From assembly GCA_001940895.1 (NCBI GenBank), contig MSGY01000016.1:1-64000 (forward strand): a DNA stretch of 64,000 nucleotides. The letters run 5' to 3'. The position numbers and the translations under genes were made by a program. Below the pieces are notes generated by a model that made no database searches, was not told the origin of the DNA, and saw only the letters and a program-made list of their open reading frames with translations. This document shows, one piece after another, positions 6,788 through 15,598 of the stretch (positions are counted from its first letter, which is position 1; each line of letters opens with the position of its first letter). This DNA is from Christensenellaceae bacterium Phil10. GTDB taxonomy: Bacteria > Bacillota > Clostridia > Christensenellales > CAG-917.

Positions 6788-7775
6788 TTCCGATAATATA
6801 GTGGTATCGTCGCGGGTAAGACTGGCGAGAAACGTAAAAGGATTGCCTTTTCCTCAGAAACTCTCGGACGCCGGCGCCGTGTCGTATCTTGTTAACGCGG
6901 CGGTGCACGCCGCCGATTTCGAACACGAACTGTATTTTATGTCGGACCTTCACGAGGTCGAAAGACAGGCGCTTGTTGAAAGGCACCTTATAAGTCCCGA
7001 CCTTGCGGGAAAGGATTCGGGAGCGTTGCTTTTGTCCGACGACGAAAGTATTGCGGTTATGATAAACGAAGAGGACCATTTCCGCGCGCAGTGTATTAAA
7101 AGCGGATTCGCTTTGCAGGAATGTTATAATGCAATCGAGCGTTACGACGACAGTTTAAGTAAGGTTATTCCCGTCGCGTACGACAGCGAGTTCGGTTACC
7201 TTACCGCATGTCTGACAAACGTCGGCACGGGAATGAGAGCGTCGGTTATGGTGTTTCTTCCGGCAATGACTTTTACCGATATGATTGACAATTTCCTGCT
7301 TATCGCAAAAAACAACGGACTGACTTTTCGCGGAGTTTACGGCGAGGGCAGTAAGCCCATAGGGTGTCTTTATCAACTTTCAAACGCCCGCTCAATCGGC
7401 CTTAGCGAACAACAGATTATCGACAACGTATCTAAATCGGTTTCTGAAATGTGCGCGTCCGAACAAGGTCTGAGACGGCAGTTGTTAAGCCGCGAAAAGA
7501 ACGAACTGACCGACAAGGCTTATCGCGCTTACGGGGTGTTAAGTAACGCAAGGATACTGTCGAGCGGTGAATTTATGGAACTTGTGGCGTTTTTGAAACT
7601 CGGTATGGCAATGGACGTAATTGAATTTAAAGATATCAAAACGCTTGATAAACTTATTATTGACGCACAACCCGCAAATCTTGTAAAGATAGCGAAATCA
7701 TACAGTCTCGACGCGGGACAGCGCGACCTTGTTCGCGCGGCGCTTGTAAGGCAAGTGCTGAAAGAATTGAAATAA
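6774..7775 (+). CDS. mcsB: Protein-arginine kinase McsB
   Basis: An ATP:guanido phosphotransferase-fold kinase of 333 residues. The nucleotide-binding start motif SSRVRLARN, the NEEDH loop, the active-site cysteine motif YLTACLTNVGTGMRAS and the loop RGVYGEGS are all present. It phosphorylates arginine on CtsR and on misfolded proteins, tagging them for ClpC-ClpP. I chose the ATG at 6774 because AGAGGTG ends 6 bases upstream; a GTG at 6765 would add three residues. The N-terminus is a little short compared with Bacillus McsB. It overlaps mcsA and is followed 12 bases later by clpC. Confidence 0.94.
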   Translation: MINDNSDNIVVSSRVRLARNVKGLPFPQKLSDAGAVSYLVNAAVHAADFEHELYFMSDLHEVERQALVERHLISPDLAGKDSGALLLSDDESIAVMINEEDHFRAQCIKSGFALQECYNAIERYDDSLSKVIPVAYDSEFGYLTACLTNVGTGMRASVMVFLPAMTFTDMIDNFLLIAKNNGLTFRGVYGEGSKPIGCLYQLSNARSIGLSEQQIIDNVSKSVSEMCASEQGLRRQLLSREKNELTDKAYRAYGVLSNARILSSGEFMELVAFLKLGMAMDVIEFKDIKTLDKLIIDAQPANLVKIAKSYSLDAGQRDLVRAALVRQVLKELK

Positions 7776-7787
7776 CGGGAGGCAATT

Positions 7788-10310
7788 ATGTTGCAGGACA
7801 GTAAAAACGTTCAGCGTATCAAACAGGAAGCCTATAACGTGGCGACGCAGACCGGCGGTGAAATCGGCAGCGAGCATCTTCTTGCGGGAATCGTAGTAAT
7901 AGACGGGTCTATCGCAAATAATCTTTTGCGACTTCACGGCGTGACTTTACCCCGTATTCAGAATTGTTTTCACGCGGTAAGTCTGAAAACCGAACCGTAT
8001 TACTCGGCGCGCACGAAAAGAATACTCGAAAACGCCCAGGTTTTTGCGGCCGAAAGCGGTGAGAACGTAGTCGGCAGCGAACATCTTCTTGCCGCAATTA
8101 TCAACGAAAGAGATTGCATAGGTTATGCCATTCTGTCGAATACCGCGGACAATATTTCATTGCTGGAAAAAGAGCTTATAGATATTCTGAACGAGGAAAA
8201 ACGAAACAACTCGGGCTATTTCGAGGTGAGAAACAGCAGCGAGAATCTCGGCGTCGGAGCGGACGTAGGGCAGGCAATCGAAAACGTCAACAAAAGAATG
8301 AGAGGCTTCGGCATCGAGGACGATAACGCGATAAAACGCATAAGCAAAAACGAAACACAGAATCAGGCCGGCACGGTAAAAGAGCTGGAAGGTTTCGGGT
8401 CGGACCTCACGCAGAAAGCCAGAGAAAACAAACTCGATCCCGTTATCGGACGCGATAAGGAAATCGAAAGAATCATTCAGATTCTTTGCCGCCGTACGAA
8501 AAACAATCCCGTACTCATCGGCGAACCGGGCGTAGGAAAATCCGCAGTATCGGAGGGACTTGCGCTTGCTATCGTAAACGACCAGGTGCCCGACGCGTTG
8601 AAAGGAAAAAAAGTATTTTCTCTCGATATGGCAGGCATCGTTGCGGGTACGAAATACAGAGGAGAATTCGAGGAGCGTTTCAAAACGGCTCTCGAGGCCG
8701 TAAAACGAGCGGGAGACATTATACTATTTATCGACGAAATCCATACGATAGTCAATGCGGGAGGAGCGGAAGGCGCGGTTGACGCCGCCAACATTCTTAA
8801 ACCAATGCTTGCGCGCGGTGAGATACAGACTATCGGCGCAACTACTATCGACGAATATCGGAAATATATCGAAAAGGACGCCGCTCTCGAAAGAAGATTT
8901 CAACCCATTATTGTCGAGCAACCGTCGGTAGAAGATACCGTCCTTATTCTTAAAGGTCTGAGAGACAAATACGAGGCTCACCACAAGGTTACGATAACCG
9001 ACGAAGCTATCGAGGCCGCCGCAAATTTTTCGGACAGATACATTACCGACAGATTTTTGCCCGATAAAGCAATCGACCTTGTCGACGAGGCCGCAAGCAG
9101 AAAACGCATTTTTGCCTTTACGCTTCCCGACGATATTAAAAAAGCCGAAGAAAAACTCAACAGTCTGAATTACGATATAAAAGAGGCGTCGCATAACGAG
9201 CAGTTCGAAAAGGCGGAAAAACTGAAAGCCGAAAGGGATAAACTCAAAAAAATCGTGGACGAAGGGCGCGAAAGTTACGATAAGGAAAAAGCCAGCGCGA
9301 AATTGTCGATAGGAGAGGACGATATTGCGGAAATCGTTGCAGACTGGACGGGCATTCCCGTGTCAAAACTCACCGAGGCCGAAAGTAAACGGCTTATGCG
9401 GCTTGAAGAAACGTTGCACAAACGCGTTATCGGGCAGAACGAAGCCATATCCGCGGTCGCACGCGCTATAAAACGTGCCCGCGCGGGAATTGCCGACCCG
9501 AAACGTCCAATCGGCAGTTTCATATTCCTCGGACCTACGGGCGTAGGAAAAACCGAACTGTCCAAAGCTCTTGCCGAGGCAATGTTCGGCGACGAAAACC
9601 TGATGATTCGCGTGGATATGAGCGAATATATGGAAAAATCCAACGTCAGCAAACTTATAGGCAGCGCGCCCGGTTACGTGGGATTCGACGAGGGCGGACA
9701 ACTTACCGAGAAGGTCAGGAGAAAACCCTATTCGGTCGTTTTGTTCGACGAAATCGAAAAAGCGCACCCCGACGTGTTCAATATGCTTTTGCAGATTCTC
9801 GAAGACGGAAGGCTTACCGACAGCCACGGCAGGACGGTGAGTTTCAAAAACACGATAATCATTATGACAAGCAACGTCGGCGCAGGCGAGCTTAACAGAA
9901 CGCAGAGGCTCGGTTTCGGCAGCGAAGACGAGTACGACGACGTGCGCGACAGACAGATAAACGCGTTGAAAGAGGTTATGAAACCCGAATTTATCAACAG
10001 AATCGACGAAATTGTCGTATTCGCGCCGCTTGAAAAACAGGACGTTGAAAAAATTGCCGATATTATGCTTAAAAATCTTGAAAAAAGGCTGGAAAAACAC
10101 GGTATTACGCTTGAAATCGACAAAGAAGCAAAAGCATATCTCGTCGATAAGGGATACGATAAGGAATACGGCGCGCGTCCTATGAGAAGAACAATTCAGC
10201 GTCGCGTCGAAGACAAACTTTCGGAGGAAATACTTCTCGGGAACGTCAAAGAAAACAGCGTTGTAAAAATATCGTTGAAGGACGGCGAATTGTCTTTTGA
10301 AAACGAATGA
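7788..10310 (+). CDS. clpC: ATP-dependent Clp protease ATP-binding subunit ClpC
   Basis: An 840-residue Hsp100 unfoldase. It has a Clp-N repeat domain (1-150), a first AAA+ module with Walker A GEPGVGKS near 244 and Walker B LFIDEIH near 312, a middle UVR-type coiled coil (QFEKAEKLKAERDKLKK near 467-490) that binds McsB or adaptors, a second AAA+ module with GPTGVGKTE near 581 and LFDEIEKAHPD near 654, and the C-terminal small domain. It unfolds arginine-phosphorylated substrates and feeds them to ClpP, which is not in this window. RBS GGGAGG. It is the last gene of the CtsR operon and is followed by a strong terminator. Confidence 0.96.
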   Translation: MLQDSKNVQRIKQEAYNVATQTGGEIGSEHLLAGIVVIDGSIANNLLRLHGVTLPRIQNCFHAVSLKTEPYYSARTKRILENAQVFAAESGENVVGSEHLLAAIINERDCIGYAILSNTADNISLLEKELIDILNEEKRNNSGYFEVRNSSENLGVGADVGQAIENVNKRMRGFGIEDDNAIKRISKNETQNQAGTVKELEGFGSDLTQKARENKLDPVIGRDKEIERIIQILCRRTKNNPVLIGEPGVGKSAVSEGLALAIVNDQVPDALKGKKVFSLDMAGIVAGTKYRGEFEERFKTALEAVKRAGDIILFIDEIHTIVNAGGAEGAVDAANILKPMLARGEIQTIGATTIDEYRKYIEKDAALERRFQPIIVEQPSVEDTVLILKGLRDKYEAHHKVTITDEAIEAAANFSDRYITDRFLPDKAIDLVDEAASRKRIFAFTLPDDIKKAEEKLNSLNYDIKEASHNEQFEKAEKLKAERDKLKKIVDEGRESYDKEKASAKLSIGEDDIAEIVADWTGIPVSKLTEAESKRLMRLEETLHKRVIGQNEAISAVARAIKRARAGIADPKRPIGSFIFLGPTGVGKTELSKALAEAMFGDENLMIRVDMSEYMEKSNVSKLIGSAPGYVGFDEGGQLTEKVRRKPYSVVLFDEIEKAHPDVFNMLLQILEDGRLTDSHGRTVSFKNTIIIMTSNVGAGELNRTQRLGFGSEDEYDDVRDRQINALKEVMKPEFINRIDEIVVFAPLEKQDVEKIADIMLKNLEKRLEKHGITLEIDKEAKAYLVDKGYDKEYGARPMRRTIQRRVEDKLSEEILLGNVKENSVVKISLKDGELSFENE

Positions 10311-10357
10311 CGACAGCGTTTTTAAACCGAAATAAAATTTTTAATCCGATATAATAA

Positions 10358-10388
10358 AAAACACGCCCGGAAAACCGGGCGTGTTTTT
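10358..10388 (+). terminator. Terminator between clpC and hpf, bidirectional
   Basis: An 11-bp stem (AACACGCCCGG at 10360-10370 with CCGGGCGTGTT at 10375-10385), AAAA loop, T-run on the plus side and A-run on the other. It can serve both convergent genes. Confidence 0.88.
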
Positions 10389-10397
10389 AATATGAAA

Positions 10398-10973
10398 TCA
10401 ATAATTGCATTCTATAACGCCGACGTCTCCTTTATGGCGTTTATACACGACGTTGACCTTTCCCGTTTCGGGATTGAGATAGAGGAAAAAGTCATGGTCG
10501 AGTAAAGTCAGCTGGTCGATTGCGGCGTCGAGCGTCAAAGGTTTAAGTTCGAATTGTTTAGTACGTACGGGCTTGAGCTCGGGCAGTTCCTCGACGTCCG
10601 AAAAATCGTCGAAAGAGGGCGTTTCATCGTGATTTTTGTAGGTTTTTTCGATTTTTGTGCGGATTTTGCGCATTTGTCTTTCGAGCATGGGAATCACAAC
10701 GTCGATATTGTCGTAAATATTATCCGACGTTTCCTCCGCGCGAATCATCCTGTCGCCGAAATAGATAGTCGCTTCGAGGGTATAACGCTCGCGGTTTTTT
10801 TCCTGCGTGCAGACGAATTTGGCAACGGCGCCGTCCTTTTCGATGAAACTTGACAGTTTGGATTCGGAATCTTTGCGGTCGAAATACTTATTGAGTTTTT
10901 CGAATTTTTTCTCGATTACCGATTTCAGTCTGTCGGGAACGTTATAGTTTCGTCCTATAATTTCAATACGCAT
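10398..10973 (-). CDS. hpf: Ribosome hibernation promoting factor, long form
   Basis: A 191-residue protein of the long HPF class. The N-terminal S30AE/RaiA-like domain (MRIEIIGRNYNVPDRLKSVI) occupies about residues 1-100. A linker leads to a C-terminal dimerisation domain (residues about 130-185, including DHDFFLYLNPETGKVNVVYK). It binds the 30S decoding region and joins two 70S ribosomes into inactive 100S dimers in stationary phase or stress. RBS GGAGG lies 7 bases before the ATG. It is convergent with clpC, with its own TTGAAA/TATAAT promoter. The length and both domains fit functional long HPF. Confidence 0.93.
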   Translation of the reverse strand: MRIEIIGRNYNVPDRLKSVIEKKFEKLNKYFDRKDSESKLSSFIEKDGAVAKFVCTQEKNRERYTLEATIYFGDRMIRAEETSDNIYDNIDVVIPMLERQMRKIRTKIEKTYKNHDETPSFDDFSDVEELPELKPVRTKQFELKPLTLDAAIDQLTLLDHDFFLYLNPETGKVNVVYKRHKGDVGVIECNY

Positions 10974-11003
10974 ATAAATGCCTCCTTGTTCTGGACTGAT
11001 TAT

Positions 11004-11032
11004 ATTATATCATTATTGAGAAATGATTTCAA
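11004..11032 (-). promoter_or_regulatory. hpf promoter
   Basis: On the minus strand TTGAAA (11027-11032) and TATAAT (11004-11009), spacer 17 bp, 31 bases before the hpf start codon. Confidence 0.75.
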
Positions 11033-11103
11033 TACCCGATTAAAAAAAGACGGAACAAACGGATAATATTTTATCCGATATTCAAGATAGTGCCGTTTTA
11101 TTC

Positions 11104-11132
11104 TTGAATTTATTTTAATATTATAATATAAT
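11104..11132 (+). promoter_or_regulatory. Promoter of the 11140 isomerase gene, predicted leaderless
   Basis: TTGAAT (11104-11109) and TATAAT (11127-11132), spacer 17 bp. The ATG is at 11140, 8 bases after the -10 box, exactly where transcription should begin. A second TATAAT at 11122 overlaps. There is no Shine-Dalgarno sequence. Confidence 0.6.
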
Positions 11133-11139
11133 ACCAAAT

Positions 11140-11937
11140 ATGAAAATCGGAATCAGCACTGCGACCTATTTTGAAAAATTGCCCACGGAAGAAACCTTTC
11201 CGTATATCAAAGCGGCCGGTGCGGACGTAGCCGAAGTGTTTATGAACACTTTTTCGGAATATACGCCCGAGTTCGGTCGTATTCTGAAAAAAAACGCCGA
11301 TAATGCGGGAGTCACCGTTTATTCGGTGCATGCGAGCAATCTGAATTACGAACCCAATCTCAATAACCCGACCAGGCGCGCCCGGGACGATTCGGAAGTA
11401 TTTTTCCGCGAAGTTCTTTCAAACGGAAAATTGCTGAACGCGAAATCTTATACGTATCACGGAGGCACGCGGCTTAAACGTCGCGAATACGTTTTCGACT
11501 TTTTAAAACTCGGCGCGCGCGTCGAGGAACTGTGTTCAATAGCCGAAGAATACGGAATATCCCTTTCGTATGAAACGGTGCACTGGGCGTATTTCAGTTA
11601 TCCCGGATTTTTCACGTCGCTTAAAGAGTTTTCGAAAAGCGTCCGTTGCACGCTCGATATCAAACAGGTTATGCAGGCGGGGCTCAATTACCGGGATTTT
11701 CTGCCGGCAATGGAGGGGCGTATAAACAACGTACATCTTACCGACTACGACGAAAACGGAAAGATTCTGCGCCCCGGAAAAGGCGTCGTCGATTATTACG
11801 ATTTGTTTTCGCGACTTAACGATATCGGATACGACGGCCCGCTTATGATTGAACTTTATTCGGCAAACTACGACAAATTCGACGAAATAAAAGAATGCGT
11901 TGAATATCTTAACGATATCTTGCAGAAAGTCAGATAA
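11140..11937 (+). CDS. Sugar phosphate isomerase/epimerase (xylose isomerase-like TIM barrel)
   Basis: A 265-residue TIM-barrel protein of the AP-endonuclease-2/xylose-isomerase-like family. Supporting patterns: MKIGISTATYF at the first strand, GADVAEVFMNTFSEY, SVHASNLNY, LSYETVHW, TLDIKQVMQAG, and NNVHLTDYDENGK followed by GKGVVDYYDLFSRL, which carry the metal-binding E, D, H and E positions usual in the family. The substrate cannot be told; members act on sugars such as inosose, tagatose or hydroxypyruvate. The gene precedes pgi by 23 bases and may be co-transcribed with it. There is no ribosome-binding site and the promoter position implies a leaderless message. Confidence 0.85.
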   Translation: MKIGISTATYFEKLPTEETFPYIKAAGADVAEVFMNTFSEYTPEFGRILKKNADNAGVTVYSVHASNLNYEPNLNNPTRRARDDSEVFFREVLSNGKLLNAKSYTYHGGTRLKRREYVFDFLKLGARVEELCSIAEEYGISLSYETVHWAYFSYPGFFTSLKEFSKSVRCTLDIKQVMQAGLNYRDFLPAMEGRINNVHLTDYDENGKILRPGKGVVDYYDLFSRLNDIGYDGPLMIELYSANYDKFDEIKECVEYLNDILQKVR

Positions 11938-11960
11938 ATTCAGAAAAACAGAGGTGTATC

Positions 11961-13376
11961 ATGAAATACAACAAAACCGAAAACAAATTGAAATTCGACT
12001 ACAATAATATGACGGCCGCCTTCATCGGCGAAAGAGGATTTACCGACAAGGAATTACATAGTATGAATCAGGCGGCTAAAGCCGCGTTCGATAAGGTAAG
12101 CGAAGGCAGAGGTAAAGGCTGGATGGGCTGGACCGAACTTCCTTACAATCAGAGCGAAATCGTCGAAGATATTCTTGCAACGGCAAAAGATATCCGTAAA
12201 AACTTCGATAACTTTGTTGTTCTGGGAATAGGGGGCAGCGCGCTCGGTCCCATCGCCGTATATCAGGCGCTTTGTCATCTGCATCACAACGAGCTTCCCA
12301 AAAAAGTCAGAAAAGCCCCGAAGTTTTACGTCGAGGATAATATCGACCCCGAACGTATGAACGCGCTTTTCGATATAATCGACCCCGCTAAAACGATGTT
12401 CAACGTTATTACGAAATCGGGCGCGACTTCCGAAACGATGAGTCAATATCTTATCGTAACGGATATTCTTAAAGAAAAACTCGGCGATAATTACAAGAAC
12501 AACGTTATTGCGACAACGTCGGCAAAATCGGGAAATCTCATTAAAATCGCAAAAGCCGAAGGCTTTAAAACATTTTATATTCCCGACGGCGTCGGCGGCA
12601 GATTTTCCGAACTCTGTCCTGTGGGACTTCTTCCCGCGGCGGTTTTGGGAATTGACATAAAAGGTATGTTAAAAGGTGCGGAATTTATGGATAAAACGTG
12701 CAATAAGTCCGTTCCCGCTAAAAATCCCGCGCTTATGGCGGCTGTATTGCAATATCTTGCAATGAAGAAAGGCTGCAACGTGACGGTTATGATGCCGTAC
12801 GCCGACAGCCTGAAATATATGGCCGACTGGTACTGCCAACTCTGGGGCGAAAGCCTCGGAAAGGCCGTCGACCTTGACGGTAACAGGGTTAACGCGGGAC
12901 AGACCCCCGTCAAATCTCTGGGAGTTACCGACCAGCACAGTCAGGTTCAGCTTTATACCGAAGGTCCTTACGATAAAGTGGTTACGTTTATCGCCGTCGA
13001 GTCGTTCAGAAGCGAATTGCTTATTCCCGACGGCGCGGAGGAATATCCCGACGTGAACTTCCTTTGCGGCGCGACTATGGGTAAACTTCTTAACACCGAA
13101 AGAGAGGCAACCGAGTATGCGCTTATGAAAGCGGGTAGATTAAACAATACCATAATTCTTCCCGAAGTAAACGCTTTCACAATCGGGCAACTTCTGTATT
13201 TTTACGAATTGCAGACCGCTTACGAAGGCGCGCTTCTGAATATCGACACTTACAATCAACCCGGCGTAGAAGAGGGCAAGAACGCCACTTACGCTATGTT
13301 CGACCGTAAAGGTTACGAAAACAAGAAGGCGGAACTCGAAGCCCGTCCCGTGAAATCGGCAAAGTATATTATCTGA
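11961..13376 (+). CDS. pgi: Glucose-6-phosphate isomerase
   Basis: A 471-residue phosphoglucose isomerase interconverting glucose 6-phosphate and fructose 6-phosphate in glycolysis. It has two SIS subdomains. The sugar-phosphate motifs VVLGIGGSALGPIAV and VITKSGATSETM are clear. WGESLGKAVDLDGNRVNAGQ near the catalytic region and QLLYFYELQTAYEGALLNI near the C-terminus are typical of the Bacillus/Clostridium type, whose usual length is about 450. RBS AGAGGTG. It is followed 1 base later by yfbR, so the two are probably translated together. Confidence 0.95.
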   Translation: MKYNKTENKLKFDYNNMTAAFIGERGFTDKELHSMNQAAKAAFDKVSEGRGKGWMGWTELPYNQSEIVEDILATAKDIRKNFDNFVVLGIGGSALGPIAVYQALCHLHHNELPKKVRKAPKFYVEDNIDPERMNALFDIIDPAKTMFNVITKSGATSETMSQYLIVTDILKEKLGDNYKNNVIATTSAKSGNLIKIAKAEGFKTFYIPDGVGGRFSELCPVGLLPAAVLGIDIKGMLKGAEFMDKTCNKSVPAKNPALMAAVLQYLAMKKGCNVTVMMPYADSLKYMADWYCQLWGESLGKAVDLDGNRVNAGQTPVKSLGVTDQHSQVQLYTEGPYDKVVTFIAVESFRSELLIPDGAEEYPDVNFLCGATMGKLLNTEREATEYALMKAGRLNNTIILPEVNAFTIGQLLYFYELQTAYEGALLNIDTYNQPGVEEGKNATYAMFDRKGYENKKAELEARPVKSAKYII

Positions 13377-13377
13377 T

Positions 13378-13950
13378 ATGAGTAATTTTTACGCACTTAT
13401 TAACCGAATGAAGTATATTAGACGCTGGTGTCTTATGCGCTCGAATAACGACGAAAACCTGTTTGAGCATTCCTTTCAGGTTGCGGTTATCGCACACGCG
13501 CTCGCGCTTATTAAAAACAAAAAGTTTTCGGGCGACGTCGACGCGGAATTCGTTGCGACCGCGTCGCTGTTTCACGACAGCTCCGAGGTGATTACGGGCG
13601 ATATGCCCACTCCCGTAAAGTACAACAATCCTTCGCTTAAAAACGCATACAAGGACTTTGAAAAGATGGCCGACGAAAAACTGCTTTCGATGCTTCCCGA
13701 TTTTTTAAGAGAAGATTACGAAAAACTGTTCAATCTGCCGTCCGACAGCGCCGAGTACAAAATTATTAAGGCTGCCGATAAAATTTCGGCGTATATTAAG
13801 TGCGCGGAGGAAACTTCTGCGGGCAACAGCGAGTTTTCCATTGCCGAAAAAACCACCCTCGAGGCAATAAAAGCGATGAATTTACCCGAGGCCGAATATT
13901 TTATGGATAATTGCGTCGAAGGATTTTTCAAACCTCTTGACGTTTTATGA
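13378..13950 (+). CDS. yfbR: HD-domain 5'-deoxynucleotidase, YfbR-like
   Basis: A 190-residue HD-domain phosphohydrolase. The metal ligands are visible as an H in ENLFEHSFQVAVIAHAL, the HD pair in ASLFHDSSEVITGDMPTPVK, and a later D in AADKISAYIKCAEE. The pattern MKYIRRWCLMRSNNDENL matches YfbR, which removes phosphate from deoxynucleoside 5'-monophosphates in nucleotide salvage. The start codon lies 1 base after the pgi stop. No RBS of its own stands out, in keeping with coupling to pgi. Confidence 0.88.
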   Translation: MSNFYALINRMKYIRRWCLMRSNNDENLFEHSFQVAVIAHALALIKNKKFSGDVDAEFVATASLFHDSSEVITGDMPTPVKYNNPSLKNAYKDFEKMADEKLLSMLPDFLREDYEKLFNLPSDSAEYKIIKAADKISAYIKCAEETSAGNSEFSIAEKTTLEAIKAMNLPEAEYFMDNCVEGFFKPLDVL

Positions 13951-13986
13951 GCAGGAAACAGACCGTTTTTCGGATATAATCAGGCC

Positions 13987-14160
13987 TATGGAACATTAAC
14001 CGAATACTATACGAACCGTAAGTGAAAATCCGGCTATTACGTAGGTTGCGTCGCTTGTCCTTACGGAAAATTAAAATTGCAACACCGAATTGCGACACAG
14101 TATTAAAATATAAAAATAAGCACGCCTTACTTCGTCTGAACGAAAGCGTGCTTTAATTTT
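13987..14160 (+). ncRNA. Candidate structured RNA in the 273-base gap after yfbR
   Basis: No coding ORF fits this gap. A TATAAT box at 13975-13980 lies at its start (no good -35). Nested inverted repeats follow: AATACT (14003-14008) with AGTATT (14099-14104), enclosing CCGTAAG (14016-14022) with CTTACGG (14060-14066). GTTGC (14045-14049) can pair with GCAAC (14079-14083), and GTCGC (14050-14054) with GCGAC (14092-14096). A terminator closes the unit. I do not recognise a known RNA family. A terminated transcript of about 175 bases would fit a small RNA. Confidence 0.3.
14112..14160. terminator. Bidirectional terminator
   Basis: An 8-bp outer stem (AAGCACGC at 14118-14125 with GCGTGCTT at 14146-14153) with an inner TTCG/CGAA helix. 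An A-rich stretch lies on the left and ATTTTT on the right, so it can act in both directions. Confidence 0.75.
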
Positions 14161-14223
14161 TCATAAACGTCTGAAATAATCACTCCGGGAAGAGCGGATT
14201 CTTCGACTTTTCAAATATTGATT

Positions 14224-14853
14224 TCAGCCTATAATACCTACAATCATAAGAGCCGCAACGACGATAATCGCCACGCCGCCCACAAGACAAATCGAGCCGA
14301 TTATTTTGCCTGCTTTTCCCGAAGGACGAACGGGAACGACGATATCTTCTTCCTCGACTTCTTCCTTACGGTTCTTTTTGGACTTTTTGTTTTTGGTTTT
14401 TTGAGTCTCTGCCGCTGCGTCGGAAACGGGAGTTTCTTCGACGGGAGCCGACACGGGCGTTTCTGCCGCAACTTCGGGGGCAACTTCCGGTTCGGATACG
14501 AAAGCGGGAGGAGTAAATTCCTTTTCAACCACGACTTCCGCACCGTTGTCGAGCGAGGCGTTGGCAACGACGACGTCGGGATTGTCGTTATAAGACGCCG
14601 CGGTGGCGCTGGGAATAGCTGCGATTTCAGCGGGAGTAAGTTTGCCGGCTTCCTCGTCGACAATTACTTTTGCTTTCATCAGCCAGTCGTCGACTTCGTT
14701 GAAAGCCACGCTTCTGGAATAGCCTTTTTCGCGGATTTGAAGATATTTGCTGTTTGCCTTCGACTTGATACGATTAATCATCGTTACCATTTTGTCGGTT
14801 TTCGGCACTTCCTGAAATATTTCGTCAATATGAGCTTCTAATTTAGAGTCCAT
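14224..14853 (-). CDS. Tail-anchored membrane protein, unknown function
   Basis: A 209-residue protein from the ATG at 14853, chosen because GGGAGG lies just upstream (a start 14 codons earlier has no RBS). The N-terminal 60 residues (LEAHIDEIFQEVPKTDKMVTM, SVAFNEVDDWL) look like a small helical domain reminiscent of the prefix domain found ahead of permeases. Residues about 90-175 are a low-complexity linker rich in E, V, A and P, then a K-rich patch. One hydrophobic segment (IIGSICLVGGVAIIVVAALM) forms a C-terminal anchor. This predicts a cytoplasmic domain tethered to the membrane. The family is not recognised. Confidence 0.7.
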   Translation of the reverse strand: MDSKLEAHIDEIFQEVPKTDKMVTMINRIKSKANSKYLQIREKGYSRSVAFNEVDDWLMKAKVIVDEEAGKLTPAEIAAIPSATAASYNDNPDVVVANASLDNGAEVVVEKEFTPPAFVSEPEVAPEVAAETPVSAPVEETPVSDAAAETQKTKNKKSKKNRKEEVEEEDIVVPVRPSGKAGKIIGSICLVGGVAIIVVAALMIVGIIG

Positions 14854-14944
14854 AGAAAATCCTCCCTTTTGTTCACTATTAGTATAATAGTTCATTTTTT
14901 AAAAATATTCAAGCGTTTTAAACTTTAAATTTCAGTTTTAAGTC

Positions 14945-14966
14945 TAAAAACGCGACGATATCGCGA
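14945..14966 (-). terminator. Weak terminator after the 14992 gene
   Basis: CGCGA/TCGCG inverted repeat (14951-14955 and 14961-14965), followed on the minus strand by five T residues. The stem is short, so efficiency is uncertain. Confidence 0.4.
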
Positions 14967-14991
14967 TTTTTTTCTTTAAAAAAACCGCCGC

Positions 14992-15459
14992 TCAGTCCTT
15001 GTTATCGTCGGAAAGATTGAGTTTTCTGAAATTATCGCATCTTTTTTCGAATTCCTTGACGATATCGTCGTTATATATCGGATTGACGTTGACGGTGATT
15101 ATACCGAATTCTTTTTTCTTGTCGCCGGCGGTCTGAAGATAAAGTTTCTTCGTCAGTTTTTCTTCCGCCGAGGCGAGAACGGAGTCATACGGTATTTTGA
15201 TTGAAACGATGCCGTACGAAATTTTAAAACACTTTTCGCAGAACTGATAGTACGTATTTGCGATAAGAAGTATCGCAATAACGAAAAGTATAATTCCGCA
15301 AACCAGTGAAGTCACGGTTACGGCCACGTTTTTTCCGCCTGAAAAAACGCCGCTATCGGTAAGAATCAGCACGTTTATTACCGTCGAAGCAACGGTTATG
15401 GCAAGTACGAAAGCGGTAAGAGCGTAAACCGCCGCAGACAATTTCATTTTGAATTTCAT
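14992..15459 (-). CDS. Membrane protein with possible PH-like C-terminal domain
   Basis: A 155-residue protein with two N-terminal membrane helices (residues about 10-33 and 43-67), then a soluble part. The segment FCEKCFKISYGIVSIKIPYDSV resembles the start of YyaB-type bacterial PH domains, and ITVNVNPIYNDDIVKEFEKR is typical of their end. The role of the family is unknown. It runs toward the 14224 gene on the same strand with a 138-base gap, so the two may share regulation. A role in membrane-stress sensing would be a guess. Confidence 0.65.
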   Translation of the reverse strand: MKFKMKLSAAVYALTAFVLAITVASTVINVLILTDSGVFSGGKNVAVTVTSLVCGIILFVIAILLIANTYYQFCEKCFKISYGIVSIKIPYDSVLASAEEKLTKKLYLQTAGDKKKEFGIITVNVNPIYNDDIVKEFEKRCDNFRKLNLSDDNKD

Positions 15460-15539
15460 ATTTCACCTTGTCGGTATTTTATCACAAGGCGAATAAAAAT
15501 ACAAATAAAAATTACATAGTTCAATATATTTAAATCGTT

Positions 15540-15567
15540 TTGAAAAACGCGGTTTGTGTTGTATAAT
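15540..15567 (+). promoter_or_regulatory. Promoter of the aconitase-like hydratase gene
   Basis: TTGAAA (15540-15545) and TATAAT (15562-15567), spacer 16 bp, 32 bases before the start codon. A strong AAAGGAGGTC ribosome-binding site follows. Confidence 0.75.
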
Positions 15568-15598
15568 CAAATAAAAATGCGTAATAAAGGAGGTCTCG

